Below are positions 9,420 through 17,503 of a stretch of 64,000 bases of DNA, in pieces (the stretch's first letter is position 1; the number at the start of each line of letters is the position of its first letter). The notes under the pieces are model-generated. The model did not search any database. It was given only the letters and a program-made list of their open reading frames with translations, and had not been told where the DNA came from. Made by a program: the position numbers and the translations under genes. Source of the DNA: JBJXHN01 sp046233135. Its GTDB lineage: Bacteria > Pseudomonadota > Alphaproteobacteria > Rhodospirillales > Rhodospirillaceae. The stretch is from positions 434,001-498,000 of the forward strand of contig JBJXHN010000005.1 of assembly GCA_046233135.1 (NCBI GenBank), written 5' to 3'.

Positions 9420-10184
9420 TTATTTCGGTTCCAGCCGCTGGGCGCCGTCCAGCCGGATGACCTCGCCGTTGAGCATGGTGGTTTCGGCGATGGCCTTGAC
9501 CAGACGGCCGTATTCCTGCGGCTGGCCCAGGCGGTTGGGGAACATCACCTTGGCGGCCAGGGCGGCCTGGACGTCATCGGGCAGGCCCGACACCATGGGG
9601 GTCTCGAACACGCCGGGGGCGATGCACATCACCCGGATGCCCATCTTGGCCAGCTCCCGGGCGGCGGGCAGGGTCAGTGCCGCGACACCGCCCTTGGAGG
9701 CGGAATAGGCACCCTGACCGATCTGGCCTTCGAAGGCCGCGATGGAGGCGGTGTTGACGATCAGTCCCCGTTCGTTGTCCGGCGCCAGGGGCTCGGCGGT
9801 GGCCATGCGGGCGGCGGCCCGGCTCATGACCGTGGCGGTGCCGATCAGATTCACTTCGATAACGGATCGAAAGGCATCCATGTCCATCGGGCCGTCGCGT
9901 CCCACCAGCCGCTGGCCGATGACAATGCCCGCGCAGTTCACGCACAGGCGCACGGGACCATGAGCGGCTTCGGCAGCGGCCAGGGCGTCGTCCACGCTGA
10001 CCGGATCGGTGACGTTGCAGGCCAGGGCAAGGCCGCCGATGGATGCCGCATGGGCTTCGGCGGCTTCCTTGGCGCGGTCGAGCAGGGCGACCTTGGCCCC
10101 GGCTTCGGCGAGAACGGTCGCGGTGGCCTTGCCCAGGCCCGAGGCGCCGCCGGTGACGACGGCGGATACTCCGTTGAGATTCAT
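9420..10184 (-). CDS. SDR family 3-hydroxyacyl-CoA dehydrogenase-like protein
   Basis: A 254-residue classical short-chain dehydrogenase. The cofactor motif TGGASGLG is at 11-18, with an Asp36 at the end of strand 2 that favours NAD. The catalytic set is Ser147 (NTASIAA), Tyr160 and Lys164 (YSASK), and NNAG is replaced by NCAG. Length, the segment FEGQIGQGAYSASKGG and the C-terminus closely resemble type-2 3-hydroxyacyl-CoA dehydrogenase (HSD17B10-like), which acts in branched-chain amino acid or fatty acid beta-oxidation. The ATG at 10184 follows AGGGAGA. The longer upstream frame that overlaps the transporter gene is not coding. Confidence 0.88.
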   Translation of the reverse strand: MNLNGVSAVVTGGASGLGKATATVLAEAGAKVALLDRAKEAAEAHAASIGGLALACNVTDPVSVDDALAAAEAAHGPVRLCVNCAGIVIGQRLVGRDGPMDMDAFRSVIEVNLIGTATVMSRAAARMATAEPLAPDNERGLIVNTASIAAFEGQIGQGAYSASKGGVAALTLPAARELAKMGIRVMCIAPGVFETPMVSGLPDDVQAALAAKVMFPNRLGQPQEYGRLVKAIAETTMLNGEVIRLDGAQRLEPK

Positions 10185-10276
10185 GGTGTCTCCCTGATCC
10201 GAGAACGGCTTTTTTGTGATTAAGGCCGTCTTGTATACCCCAGCCTCCGTTCCTGCCCAATGGGAGAGGTGGGCGC

Positions 10277-11242
10277 TCAGGTCGCCGCCTTTTTCAGCCG
10301 GGATTCGCGCAGCAGGATATACAGCGCGGAAGCGGCAATGACCATGGCGCCGACACCGGTCCAGATATCGGGGACCTCGCCGAAGAAAGCGAAGCCGAAC
10401 ACGGCGGCGAACAGGATCTGGGTGAACTCGAAGGGGCCGACCACCGAGGCTTCGCCCGAGCTGAATGCCTTTACCGCCAGATACTGACCCAGACTGCCGA
10501 ATCCACCGACCAGCACCAGAACCGCCAGCAGCCAGGGTTCCGGCCACTGCCAGACGGCGATGGCCGGGACCAGGGAAATGAAGGTGGAGGAAATGGCGAA
10601 CCAGGACAGGATGGTCAGCGGCGGGTCGTCGCGGGAGATGATCTTGACCATGGTCATCGCCGTGGCCACCAGGAAGGCGGCGCTGAGCGGCGCCAGCATG
10701 GCCCACTCCATATGGTTGGGATCGGGGCGCATGACCACCAGCACCCCCAGGAATCCGACCCCGGTGGCCATGCTCCGTCGCCAGCCAACCGTTTCGCCGA
10801 GGAACAGAATCGCCAGCAGCAGCATGAACAGCGGCCGGGCGAAGCTGATGGACACGGCCGTGGCGAGGGGCAGGGCGGTCATGGAATAGAAAAGGCAGTA
10901 CATGGCGCTGAGGCCGAAGCCAATGCGCATCATGTGGAATACCGGCCGCTCCGTCTTCAGCACGCCCAGCCCGGTGCGCAGGACAAAGGGGGCGAGGATC
11001 AGAACCCCGAACAGACAGCGGAAAAAGGCGATCTGGAACGTGTGCAGATCCTGGCCGGATCGCTTGATCAGGGTACCCATGAGGGTGAAGGCCAGTGCGC
11101 TGAGCACCATCCATACCGCTCCCCTGGCGTTTGCGGGCAGGGCCTTCCAGGCCGCAGCCAGCCGTCCGCCGCCGGCGGTGGGTCGGGTGTACGGCTGAGG
11201 GGGCGGTTCGGCCGGTGGGGAAGAGTCGGGCGGGGATGTCAT
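10277..11242 (-). CDS. DMT superfamily transporter (EamA domains)
   Basis: A 321-residue inner-membrane permease with two EamA repeats and about ten predicted helices. The first ~35 residues are a Pro-rich cytoplasmic tail, followed by helices beginning at AVWMVLSALAFTLMG. Characteristic stretches are FFRCLFGVLILAPFVLR and, in the second half, GEASVVGPFEFTQILFAAVFGFAFFGE. The family exports or imports small metabolites (amino acids, nucleobases, drugs), and the substrate here is unknown. It lies 92 nt upstream of the SDR gene on the same strand, with a short A/T-rich patch between them, so cotranscription is possible. Confidence 0.88.
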   Translation of the reverse strand: MTSPPDSSPPAEPPPQPYTRPTAGGGRLAAAWKALPANARGAVWMVLSALAFTLMGTLIKRSGQDLHTFQIAFFRCLFGVLILAPFVLRTGLGVLKTERPVFHMMRIGFGLSAMYCLFYSMTALPLATAVSISFARPLFMLLLAILFLGETVGWRRSMATGVGFLGVLVVMRPDPNHMEWAMLAPLSAAFLVATAMTMVKIISRDDPPLTILSWFAISSTFISLVPAIAVWQWPEPWLLAVLVLVGGFGSLGQYLAVKAFSSGEASVVGPFEFTQILFAAVFGFAFFGEVPDIWTGVGAMVIAASALYILLRESRLKKAAT

Positions 11243-11361
11243 GACGCTTCACAGATGCATCGTTGAGGCGTCCGCTGCAAGGCGGGTCCTGGGACATGCC
11301 GGCCCTGCGTTCCGTGCAGGCCTGAAAGGGAGCAGGCGGGTGTTTGGGGTGCCTTCGTCCT

Positions 11362-11976
11362 TCAGTCTCGCCAGATCTCGGCGAGTCGGCTTTGCAAGGC
11401 GGGCAGGACCTCGGCTTCGAACCACGGATTGCGGTTCATCCAGGCGGTGTTGCGCCAGCTGGGATGGGGCAGGGGCAGGATGGCCGGCAGATGGCGGCGA
11501 AAGGTCCGCACCGTTTCCGTCATGGATTGTTGCGATCCCAGATAAAATTTCTGGGCGTAGCTGCCGACCAGCAGGGTCAGGCGCAGGGCGCCCAGATGAC
11601 GGCGGAAAGCGGGCTGCCACAGGGGTGCACATTCCGGACGGGGTGGCGCATCGCCGCCCCGGGGCAGGCGGCCCGGATAGCACAGGCCCATGGGGACGAT
11701 AGCGATGCGGCGGCGGTCATAGAAGGACTCCCGATCCAGGCCCAGCCAATCCCGCAACCGGTCGCCGCTGGCGTCGTTCCAGGGAATGCCGGTTTCATGC
11801 ACCTTGGTGCCCGGGGCCTGGCCGACGATCAGCAGCCGGGCCGTGGGTGAAACCCGGAAGACCGGCCGGGGACCCAGGGGCAGGTGGCCGGCGCACAGGG
11901 AGCAGGCGGCGGCCCGCTCGCACAGGGCCTCCAGGCTCTCCGTGCCGCTGTCGGACCCGCCCCCGAGGTCGGTCAC
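11362..11976 (-). CDS. Uracil-DNA glycosylase family protein
   Basis: A 204-residue member of the UDG superfamily. Motif 1 reads LLIVGQAPGTKVHETGIPWNDASGDRLRDWLG and motif 2 reads LPHPSWRNTAW, where the catalytic or binding HPS is kept. The N-terminus has CSLC, but the four-cysteine arrangement needed for the Fe-S cluster of families 4 and 5 is not complete in the usual order. It may excise uracil or act on other nucleic-acid targets; the exact activity is uncertain. Its ATG overlaps the cobB stop codon (ATGA at 11973-11976), so the two genes are translationally coupled. Confidence 0.78.
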   Translation of the reverse strand: MTDLGGGSDSGTESLEALCERAAACSLCAGHLPLGPRPVFRVSPTARLLIVGQAPGTKVHETGIPWNDASGDRLRDWLGLDRESFYDRRRIAIVPMGLCYPGRLPRGGDAPPRPECAPLWQPAFRRHLGALRLTLLVGSYAQKFYLGSQQSMTETVRTFRRHLPAILPLPHPSWRNTAWMNRNPWFEAEVLPALQSRLAEIWRD

Positions 11977-12710
11977 GACAGGGGGCCGAGCAGCCGGTCA
12001 ACGAAGGCGGGCACCACCTGGGTGGCGGCGCCATAGATCGTTTCGTCAAAGAGACTATGCCCCTTGCTGGGTTCCAGGTTCAATTCCACCGTATGGGCGT
12101 CGCCGCATTGCATGACGTGCTGGACGAAGCCGGCGGCGGGATAGACGTTGCCCGACGTGCCGATGGACATGAACAGGCCGCAGCGGCTCAGGGCATCCAT
12201 GATCTGTTCCATATCCAGGGGGATTTCACCGAACCAGACCACATGGGGACGCATGTGGCCGGTCCGGCCGCAGTGGGTGCAGCTGTCGTCCGTGCCCATC
12301 TCCCTGCGCCACTCGATGATGGTATGGCAGCTGCCGCAGCGGGCCTTCAGCAGCTCGCCGTGCATATGGATCAGGTTTTTCGAGCCGCCCCGCTCGTGCA
12401 GGTCATCAATGTTTTGCGTAACGATGAGGACGCCACCGGGCCACTGCTCTTCCAGCCGGGCGAGGGCGTAGTGGGCCGGATTCGGTTCCACCTCGGCGGT
12501 CATCAGCGAGGCGCGGCGGTCGTTATAGAACTGGTGGACCAGTTTGGGATTGCGCCGGAATCCTTCCGGGGTCGCCACGTCTTCCAGGTCCACCTTGGCC
12601 CAGATGCCGTCCTGGCAGCGGAAGGTATCCAGGCCGGATTCCTTGGAAATGCCGGCACCGGTCAGTATGACGATGGGGTCGGCGGGATCGATCAGGGGGG
12701 ACGGAGCCAT
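11973..12710 (-). CDS. cobB: NAD-dependent protein deacylase, SIR2 family (CobB-like)
   Basis: A 245-residue sirtuin that removes acyl groups from lysines using NAD+. Seen in the sequence: the NAD-binding GAGISKESGLDTFR, the QNIDDLH motif, the catalytic His117 in HMHGEL, and the Zn ribbon CGSCHT...CTHCG. Tyr62 and Arg65 (FYNDRR) form the YxxR motif of class III sirtuins, which predicts desuccinylase activity besides deacetylation. The start is the first Met before conserved sequence. The gene is followed by the UDG-family gene with a 4-nt overlap and is divergent from the phosphatase gene. It is a standalone metabolic sirtuin, not a defence-type SIR2 fusion. Confidence 0.92.
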   Translation of the reverse strand: MAPSPLIDPADPIVILTGAGISKESGLDTFRCQDGIWAKVDLEDVATPEGFRRNPKLVHQFYNDRRASLMTAEVEPNPAHYALARLEEQWPGGVLIVTQNIDDLHERGGSKNLIHMHGELLKARCGSCHTIIEWRREMGTDDSCTHCGRTGHMRPHVVWFGEIPLDMEQIMDALSRCGLFMSIGTSGNVYPAAGFVQHVMQCGDAHTVELNLEPSKGHSLFDETIYGAATQVVPAFVDRLLGPLS

Positions 12711-12823
12711 GGCCGTTGCCTCTTTCGGGGAGCGGAAGGGCCATGGTAGTCAGAACAGGCGCCGAATCAAACCCGGCGCAAGCGTGTTCGTACCCATTCT
12801 GCCATCATTGGAGGCCGAGGCCC

Positions 12824-13309
12824 GTGATTTCCGTTCTCTTCGTCTGTACCGGCAACATCTGCCGCTCGCCGACCGCTGAAGCGGTTTTTCGTGCCAAGGT
12901 CACGGCAGCCGGCTTGGCGGAGCAGGTGCGGGTGGACAGTGCGGGGACATCGGGTTTCCACGTGGGCGAGCCTCCCGACCGCCGGTCCCGGTCTGCCGCA
13001 GAACAGCGGGGCTACAGCATGGCAGGACAGACCGCCCGCCAGGTTACGGGAAGCGACTTCCGGGACTTCGATTTCGTTGTCGCCATGGACCAGGGCCATT
13101 TGCGTGCCCTCAGCCAAGCCTGCCCCGAGCCTCTGGGCGAGCGGTTGCGGCTGATGATGGATTTCGCCAGCCATCATCCCCACGGTGCCGATGTGCCCGA
13201 CCCCTACTACGGCGGGACAGATGGCTTCGCCCAGGTGCTGGACATGGTCGAAGACGCTGCCGATGGCCTGCTGGCCCAGGTGCAGGGGCTGTTGCGACGA
13301 AACGGCTAA
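12824..13309 (+). CDS. Low-molecular-weight protein-tyrosine phosphatase
   Basis: A 161-residue cysteine phosphatase. The P-loop VCTGNICRSPTAE provides the nucleophile Cys8 and Arg14, and VPDPYYGG carries the general-acid Asp. Bacterial members reverse tyrosine phosphorylation, often of exopolysaccharide kinases, or act on arsenate; no kinase or capsule gene is nearby. I chose the GTG start at 12824, which begins exactly at the conserved ISVLFVCTGN strand and has a strong ribosome binding site (TGGAGG about 8 nt upstream); the upstream in-frame extension would add unrelated residues. It is divergent from cobB. Confidence 0.88.
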   Translation: MISVLFVCTGNICRSPTAEAVFRAKVTAAGLAEQVRVDSAGTSGFHVGEPPDRRSRSAAEQRGYSMAGQTARQVTGSDFRDFDFVVAMDQGHLRALSQACPEPLGERLRLMMDFASHHPHGADVPDPYYGGTDGFAQVLDMVEDAADGLLAQVQGLLRRNG

Positions 13310-13321
13310 AAGGGAGGGGGC

Positions 13322-14029
13322 TTAGAAAGCTTCCGTGAAGAGGTCGACGATAGGTTCCACTTCCGGAAAGATATCACGGGAGCTGAGAATCCCCATGCCG
13401 GAAGACGTTCGCAGCAACAGGCGCGCATCCCCGTCCCAATCCTGCGATATCGTGTTAAAGCTTTTGTCCATGTGAAAGTTGACCACATCGTGGAAAACGA
13501 TGCAGGAGCGCTTCGCCATGTGCTTTTTAACAGCATGATAGTCCAGAAGCTGCTGGTCATCCGTATGGAGGCCGTCGACAAAGGCGAGATCGATTGTTCC
13601 ACCCAGGGATTTTTCAACGACCTCATCCACGTTTTCAGGGGATGAGGCGAAAATAACATCACAGTTCAGTTTCAATTTTTTGGCGATCTTCTTGGTCAGA
13701 CGCCACCCTTCCCCGGCATCTGACCCTTCCGAAACGTTGTCGATAGCCACCACCTTGGCCTTTGGAAATATCATGGAGAGGGCGATGGTGCTCCAGCCGA
13801 AGGCGTTCCCGATGATGAAGATGCGTTCCGGGTCGCAGTGAGTCGCCAAGTTTTCGAAGAAATAAATTTCCTGAATAGAAATTCCGCCGCCTGTATGAAA
13901 AGGCTGACCGTCTCGTGAGAGAACCGCAAAGGGGACCTGTTTATAATTCCCGAAGTGGTTCGGGTTCAGGCCGACACGAACGTCGTATCCTTCATCGCGG
14001 TAGGCTGTTACCAAATTCAGGAAAATCAT
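13322..14029 (-). CDS. Class I SAM-dependent methyltransferase-like protein (possibly acquired)
   Basis: A 235-residue protein with a Methyltransf_24-like Rossmann domain. SAM motif I is IFIIGNAFGWSTIAL (about residues 70-84), the acidic end of strand 2 is VVAIDN, and IDLAFVDGLHTDDQQLLDY resembles the metal and substrate region of this family. The substrate is unknown. Base use differs from the neighbours: many A/T-ending codons (ATA, AAA, AAT, TTT) and a clearly lower GC content over the whole gene. With its isolated position between a phosphatase and dapB, this suggests horizontal transfer. The start at 14029 follows AGGAGA, a good ribosome binding site. Confidence 0.7.
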   Translation of the reverse strand: MIFLNLVTAYRDEGYDVRVGLNPNHFGNYKQVPFAVLSRDGQPFHTGGGISIQEIYFFENLATHCDPERIFIIGNAFGWSTIALSMIFPKAKVVAIDNVSEGSDAGEGWRLTKKIAKKLKLNCDVIFASSPENVDEVVEKSLGGTIDLAFVDGLHTDDQQLLDYHAVKKHMAKRSCIVFHDVVNFHMDKSFNTISQDWDGDARLLLRTSSGMGILSSRDIFPEVEPIVDLFTEAF

Positions 14030-14095
14030 ATCCGTCTCCTTGTCGCGCCCTGCCCCCGCAACGGCAGTGATCAGCCGACCATCGCTTGCCCGATC

Positions 14096-14893
14096 TTATA
14101 GGCCCAACACGTCCCGCATGGCGTAAAGGCCGGGCTTGCGGCCCTCGCACCACTTGGCGGCGCGCACCGCACCCCGGGCGAAGATGCTGCGGTTGGAAGC
14201 CTTGTGGGTCAGTTCCACCCGTTCCCCTTCGGCAGCGAAGATCACCGTGTGATCACCCACCACATCCCCGCCGCGTAGGGTGGCAAAGCCGATGGTGCCG
14301 GTCTCCCGCGGGCCGGTAACACCATCCCGCACCCGCACCGAGGCCGCTTCCAGATCCACGTCGCGTCCGGCGGCGGCGGCCCGGCCGAGGCCCAGCGCAG
14401 TGCCGGAAGGTGCATCCACCTTATGGCGGTGGTGCATTTCGACGATTTCGATATCGAACTCTTCCCCCAGGGTGGCGGCTACCTGCTCGGTCAGGGCAAA
14501 GAGAAGATTCACGCCGACGCTCATATTGGGGGCGTGAACCACCGGGACGGTGGCCCCGGCCTGTTCCAGGGGCACGATGTCCTCGGCGGTCATGCCGGTG
14601 GTGCCGACCACCAGGGCGGTGCCGTGTTCGACGGCCAGTCTGGCGTGGGCGACGGTGGCCGCCGGACTGGTGAAGTCGATGACCACATCACAGGCGGCGA
14701 ACAGGGCGGCGGCATCGGTACCGGGGGTCAGCCCTACCGGGTTCAGGCCGGCGAGCACGCCCAGGTCGCTGTCCAGCAAAGTGCTGTCGGGCCGCTCTGT
14801 GCCGCCACCCAGGGTTACGCCGTCGGTTTCCAGCACGGTCTTCAACAGCATGCGGCCCATGCGGCCTGCGCAGCCGACGATTCCGATCTTCAT
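14096..14893 (-). CDS. dapB: 4-hydroxy-tetrahydrodipicolinate reductase
   Basis: A 265-residue NAD(P)H-dependent reductase of the lysine/diaminopimelate pathway, giving tetrahydrodipicolinate for peptidoglycan and lysine. The dinucleotide motif GIVGCAGRMGR is at 4-14, VIDFTSPAA follows, and the signature EMHHRHKVDAPSGTALGLG holds the catalytic His and Lys with the PSGT substrate loop. The length is normal. The start is the first Met, with a weak Shine-Dalgarno (GGAGG about 10 nt upstream, from the TTGGAGCCTCC region). It is divergent from the trp unit, and about 100 nt separate its start from the trp promoter. Confidence 0.96.
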   Translation of the reverse strand: MKIGIVGCAGRMGRMLLKTVLETDGVTLGGGTERPDSTLLDSDLGVLAGLNPVGLTPGTDAAALFAACDVVIDFTSPAATVAHARLAVEHGTALVVGTTGMTAEDIVPLEQAGATVPVVHAPNMSVGVNLLFALTEQVAATLGEEFDIEIVEMHHRHKVDAPSGTALGLGRAAAAGRDVDLEAASVRVRDGVTGPRETGTIGFATLRGGDVVGDHTVIFAAEGERVELTHKASNRSIFARGAVRAAKWCEGRKPGLYAMRDVLGL

Positions 14894-14992
14894 GCCTTGG
14901 AGCCTCCATGTTCCTAGTTTGCGCAGGGATATGTAGCACGGAGCGAATCCCAGGCCAAACGCCCTGCTTCCTTTGCGCCCGCATCAGGATGC

Positions 14993-15021
14993 TTGACGGA
15001 CCGTCGCGAACCCGGGAATGA
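14993..15021 (+). promoter_or_regulatory. Putative trpL-trpE(G) promoter
   Basis: A TTGACG -35 box at 14993-14998 is followed after 17 nt by GAATGA at 15016-15021, a weak -10 box. Transcription from it would start at about 15028-15029, which is the A of the trpL ATG. This matches the leaderless arrangement known for Sinorhizobium meliloti trpL. Confidence 0.55.
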
Positions 15022-15028
15022 TAAGGGC

Positions 15029-15121
15029 ATGGAACCGACGCGCGCATACAGCGCGGCCCAGCAGGGTCGCTGGTGGTGGTGGCGCCCGCTTTTCGCGGGA
15101 TGCCCGGCCACGCGCGTCTGA
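15029..15121 (+). CDS. trpL: trp operon leader peptide with four consecutive Trp codons
   Basis: A 30-codon open frame that starts ATG at 15029 and ends TGA at 15119-15121. It holds four adjacent TGG codons at 15071-15082 (peptide residues 15-18) directly upstream of trpE(G). This is the hallmark of ribosome-mediated attenuation: when charged tRNA-Trp is scarce the ribosome stalls on the Trp run and the downstream RNA refolds. No Shine-Dalgarno at a proper distance is seen; with the proposed promoter the ORF would be leaderless. At 30 residues it is about twice the length of the 14-residue S. meliloti peptide. It is too short to be found by ordinary gene callers. Confidence 0.85.
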   Translation: MEPTRAYSAAQQGRWWWWRPLFAGCPATRV

Positions 15122-15239
15122 TCCGACCCCAGTATCCCCAGACATCTTCGGACCAGACCCGCCCCGGGGGCCCGCGACAGGCGGTGCCCTGTCTGTCGGT
15201 CCCGCCCGCACGCGTGCCCTTCGCTTCGGCCCTCGAAGG
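15085..15239 (+). promoter_or_regulatory. trp attenuator region (competing hairpins)
   Basis: Just after the Trp codons CCCGC (15085-15089) can pair with GCGGG (15095-15099). That same segment CGCGGG (15094-15099) can instead pair with CCCGCG (15171-15176), which overlaps a hairpin GACAGG/CCTGTC (15176-15181 with 15188-15193). These are mutually exclusive folds as expected for an attenuator. No U-run follows the last stem, so termination would not be a textbook intrinsic one. A further hairpin, CCTTCG/CGAAGG (15218-15223 with 15234-15239), encloses the trpE(G) Shine-Dalgarno, so control could also be at translation. Confidence 0.5.
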
Positions 15240-15250
15240 AAGTGCAACAG

Positions 15251-17443
15251 ATGCGAAACGACTTTATCGATCATCGATTTACCACCAACGGTGGCTTTAC
15301 CGTGCTCCGGCACTGCTGTGCCGTGGACCCGGAAGGCGCGCTCGACGCGCTGATTGATGCCCTGGATCGTCAGCCCGGGCTGGTGATGGCCGGCACCTAC
15401 AGCTATCCGGGCCGCTATCGCCGCCGTACTCTTGGCTTCATCGACCCGCCCCTGGTGCTCGAAGGAGCGGGGCGAACAGCGGCCTTGCGGGCGCTCTCCG
15501 ACCGGGGCCGGGTGCTGCTGCCGGCCCTGACAACCGCGCTGGAGTCGGCCCCCGGACTGGCTCGGATCACGCGGGAGAGCGAGGACACCACCCGCCTGGA
15601 CCTCTGCCCCATGGACCCCTGGTTTCCGGAAGACGACCGGGGCCGGCAGCCTTCCCTGATATCAGTGGTGCGGGCGGTGCGCAGTCTGTTCGCCGCGCCC
15701 GACGATGATCTGCTCGGCCTGCACGGGGCTTTCGGGTACGACATCGGCCTGGGCTTCGAACGCCTGACCCATCGCCTGCCCCGGCCGCAGGACCACAGGG
15801 ACCTGGTGCTCTATCTGCCCGACAGGATTGTTGTGGTTGATCCGGAAGCGGAACGGGCAGAGGAGCGCATGTATGATATCCTGACACCGGCCGGCGACAG
15901 CACGACCGGGGTCGACGGGACGGTGGCTGCGACGCCGCGCCCGGCGACCCTGCCCAACGGGGCGGACGACGACATGCCTGCGGGGGCCTATGCGGCCCTG
16001 GTGGACGCCGCCCAGCAGCGTTTCGCCGCCGGGGAGCTGTTCGAGGTGGTGCCCAGCCGGGTTTTCCGCCGGCCCTGCGCCGAGGCTCCCAGCCGGCTGT
16101 ACCGGCGTCTGCGGGCGGATAATCCCGCCCCATACGTGTTCCTCGCCAACCTGGGGCAAGGGGAGCATCTGATCGGGGCGTCGCCGGAGATGTACGTGCG
16201 GGTCGCCGGTGGCACCGTCGAGACCTGTCCGATCAGCGGCACGGTCGCCCGGGGGGCCGATGCGCTGGAGGACGCGGCCAATATCCGCCTGCTGCTGGAA
16301 TCGGCGAAGGAGGAGGCGGAACTGACCATGTGCACGGACGTGGATCGCAACGACAAGGCCCGCGTCTGTGTTCCGGGCAGCGTCACCGTGGTCGGCCGGC
16401 GTCAGATCGAACTGTATAGCAGGCTGATCCACACCGTCGATCATGTGAAAGGCACCCTGCGCCCGGACCGTGATGCGCTGGATGCCTTCCTGGCGCATTG
16501 CTGGGCGGTCACTGTGACCGGAGCGCCCAAGCGTGCGGCCATGGCTCATATCGAGGCGGTGGAGCGGGGACCGCGTGCCTGGTACGGCGGGGCGATCGGT
16601 CAGGTGGGGTTCGACGGCGGTCTGGATACCGGTCTGGTGCTGCGGACGATCCGTCTGCGCAACGGGATCGCCGAGGTGCGGGCCGGGGCAACCCTGCTCC
16701 ATCGCTCCGACCCGGTGGCGGAAGAGGCGGAGACGGTGCTGAAGGCCAGCGCCCTGCTGGCCCTGCTCGATCCCGCTCCGAGTCCACCGGCGGCGGGGAT
16801 GCCCTTGCGGCCATTGCGGGCGCGGGGGCTGGCGCGGCGGGTGCTGCTGATCGATCATGAAGACAGCTTCGTCCATTCCCTGGCCGCCGTCTTTCAGGCT
16901 GCCGGTGCCGAAACAACCGTGCTGCGCTGGGACACGCCGACAGCCCGGCAGGATGCGGAAGAGGCCGATTTGCTGGTGCTGTCGCCGGGACCGGGATTAC
17001 CGGCGGATTTTCGCCTGAGCGATACCATCGCCCGGGCCGTGGTGCGGCGGATGCCGGTGTTCGGGGTCTGCCTGGGATTGCAGGGGCTGGTGGAGTATTT
17101 CGGTGGCCGGCTGGGGCGGCTGCCGGTGCCGGCCCACGGGGTGCCTGCGCCCTTGCGGCTGCTGCGGCCGGATGACCCGCTGTTCCGGGGTGTCGGGGCG
17201 GCACCGATTGTCGGGCGCTACCACAGCCTGTATGCCGACCCGGCACGGATGCCGGCGGAACTGGCGGTGCTGGCGGAAACGGAGGACGGCATCCCCATGG
17301 CCGTGCGCCATCGCTCCCTCCCCATCAGTGCCGTGCAGTTTCATCCCGAAAGCCTGATGAGCCTCGGGCGCCGCGACGGACCCCGGATGATCGTTAATCT
17401 GCTGGAAAACACGATGTCGAAACGACGGGACCTGGTGGCGTGA
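15251..17443 (+). CDS. trpE(G): Anthranilate synthase, fused TrpE-TrpG
   Basis: A 730-residue fusion that makes anthranilate from chorismate and glutamine, the first step of tryptophan synthesis. Residues 1 to ~510 are the TrpE part, with the chorismate-binding core (PISGTVARGADALEDAAN, CTDVDRNDKARVC, TVTGAPKRAAM, YGGAIGQVGF). Residues ~530-725 are the glutamine amidotransferase, with the triad Cys607 (GVCLGLQG), His698 and Glu700 (FHPES). Fusion in one chain is typical of alphaproteobacteria. The start ATG at 15251 follows GAAGGA by about 10 nt; the GTG at 15242 lies on top of that site and is unlikely. Control is by the trpL attenuator and probably by feedback inhibition. A strong terminator follows. 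Confidence 0.95.
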   Translation: MRNDFIDHRFTTNGGFTVLRHCCAVDPEGALDALIDALDRQPGLVMAGTYSYPGRYRRRTLGFIDPPLVLEGAGRTAALRALSDRGRVLLPALTTALESAPGLARITRESEDTTRLDLCPMDPWFPEDDRGRQPSLISVVRAVRSLFAAPDDDLLGLHGAFGYDIGLGFERLTHRLPRPQDHRDLVLYLPDRIVVVDPEAERAEERMYDILTPAGDSTTGVDGTVAATPRPATLPNGADDDMPAGAYAALVDAAQQRFAAGELFEVVPSRVFRRPCAEAPSRLYRRLRADNPAPYVFLANLGQGEHLIGASPEMYVRVAGGTVETCPISGTVARGADALEDAANIRLLLESAKEEAELTMCTDVDRNDKARVCVPGSVTVVGRRQIELYSRLIHTVDHVKGTLRPDRDALDAFLAHCWAVTVTGAPKRAAMAHIEAVERGPRAWYGGAIGQVGFDGGLDTGLVLRTIRLRNGIAEVRAGATLLHRSDPVAEEAETVLKASALLALLDPAPSPPAAGMPLRPLRARGLARRVLLIDHEDSFVHSLAAVFQAAGAETTVLRWDTPTARQDAEEADLLVLSPGPGLPADFRLSDTIARAVVRRMPVFGVCLGLQGLVEYFGGRLGRLPVPAHGVPAPLRLLRPDDPLFRGVGAAPIVGRYHSLYADPARMPAELAVLAETEDGIPMAVRHRSLPISAVQFHPESLMSLGRRDGPRMIVNLLENTMSKRRDLVA

Positions 17444-17453
17444 CAGGATCGGA

Positions 17454-17494
17454 CTCCCGACCGGCCGGACGCGTCCTGTCCGGCCGGTCGGGAG
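17454..17494. terminator. Strong bidirectional hairpin between trpE(G) and dnaJ
   Basis: A perfect 17-bp inverted repeat (17454-17470 and 17478-17494) with a 7-nt loop sits between the converging stop codons of trpE(G) (17443) and dnaJ (17504). No T-run is present on either side, but the stem is extremely stable, so it likely terminates or protects both transcripts. Confidence 0.75.
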
Positions 17495-17503
17495 GCGAGG
17501 TCC

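Noticed and set aside
9420..11297. A single 625-codon minus-strand frame covering two genes
   Set aside because: Its first part overlaps the DMT transporter out of frame with it and has no family similarity; only the last 254 codons (SDR) are real, starting at the ATG at 10184 with a good ribosome binding site.
11973..12710. SIR2 gene as part of an antiphage defence system
   Set aside because: It is a standalone CobB-type deacylase with complete zinc ribbon and YxxR motif, without Argonaute, TIR or STAND partners.
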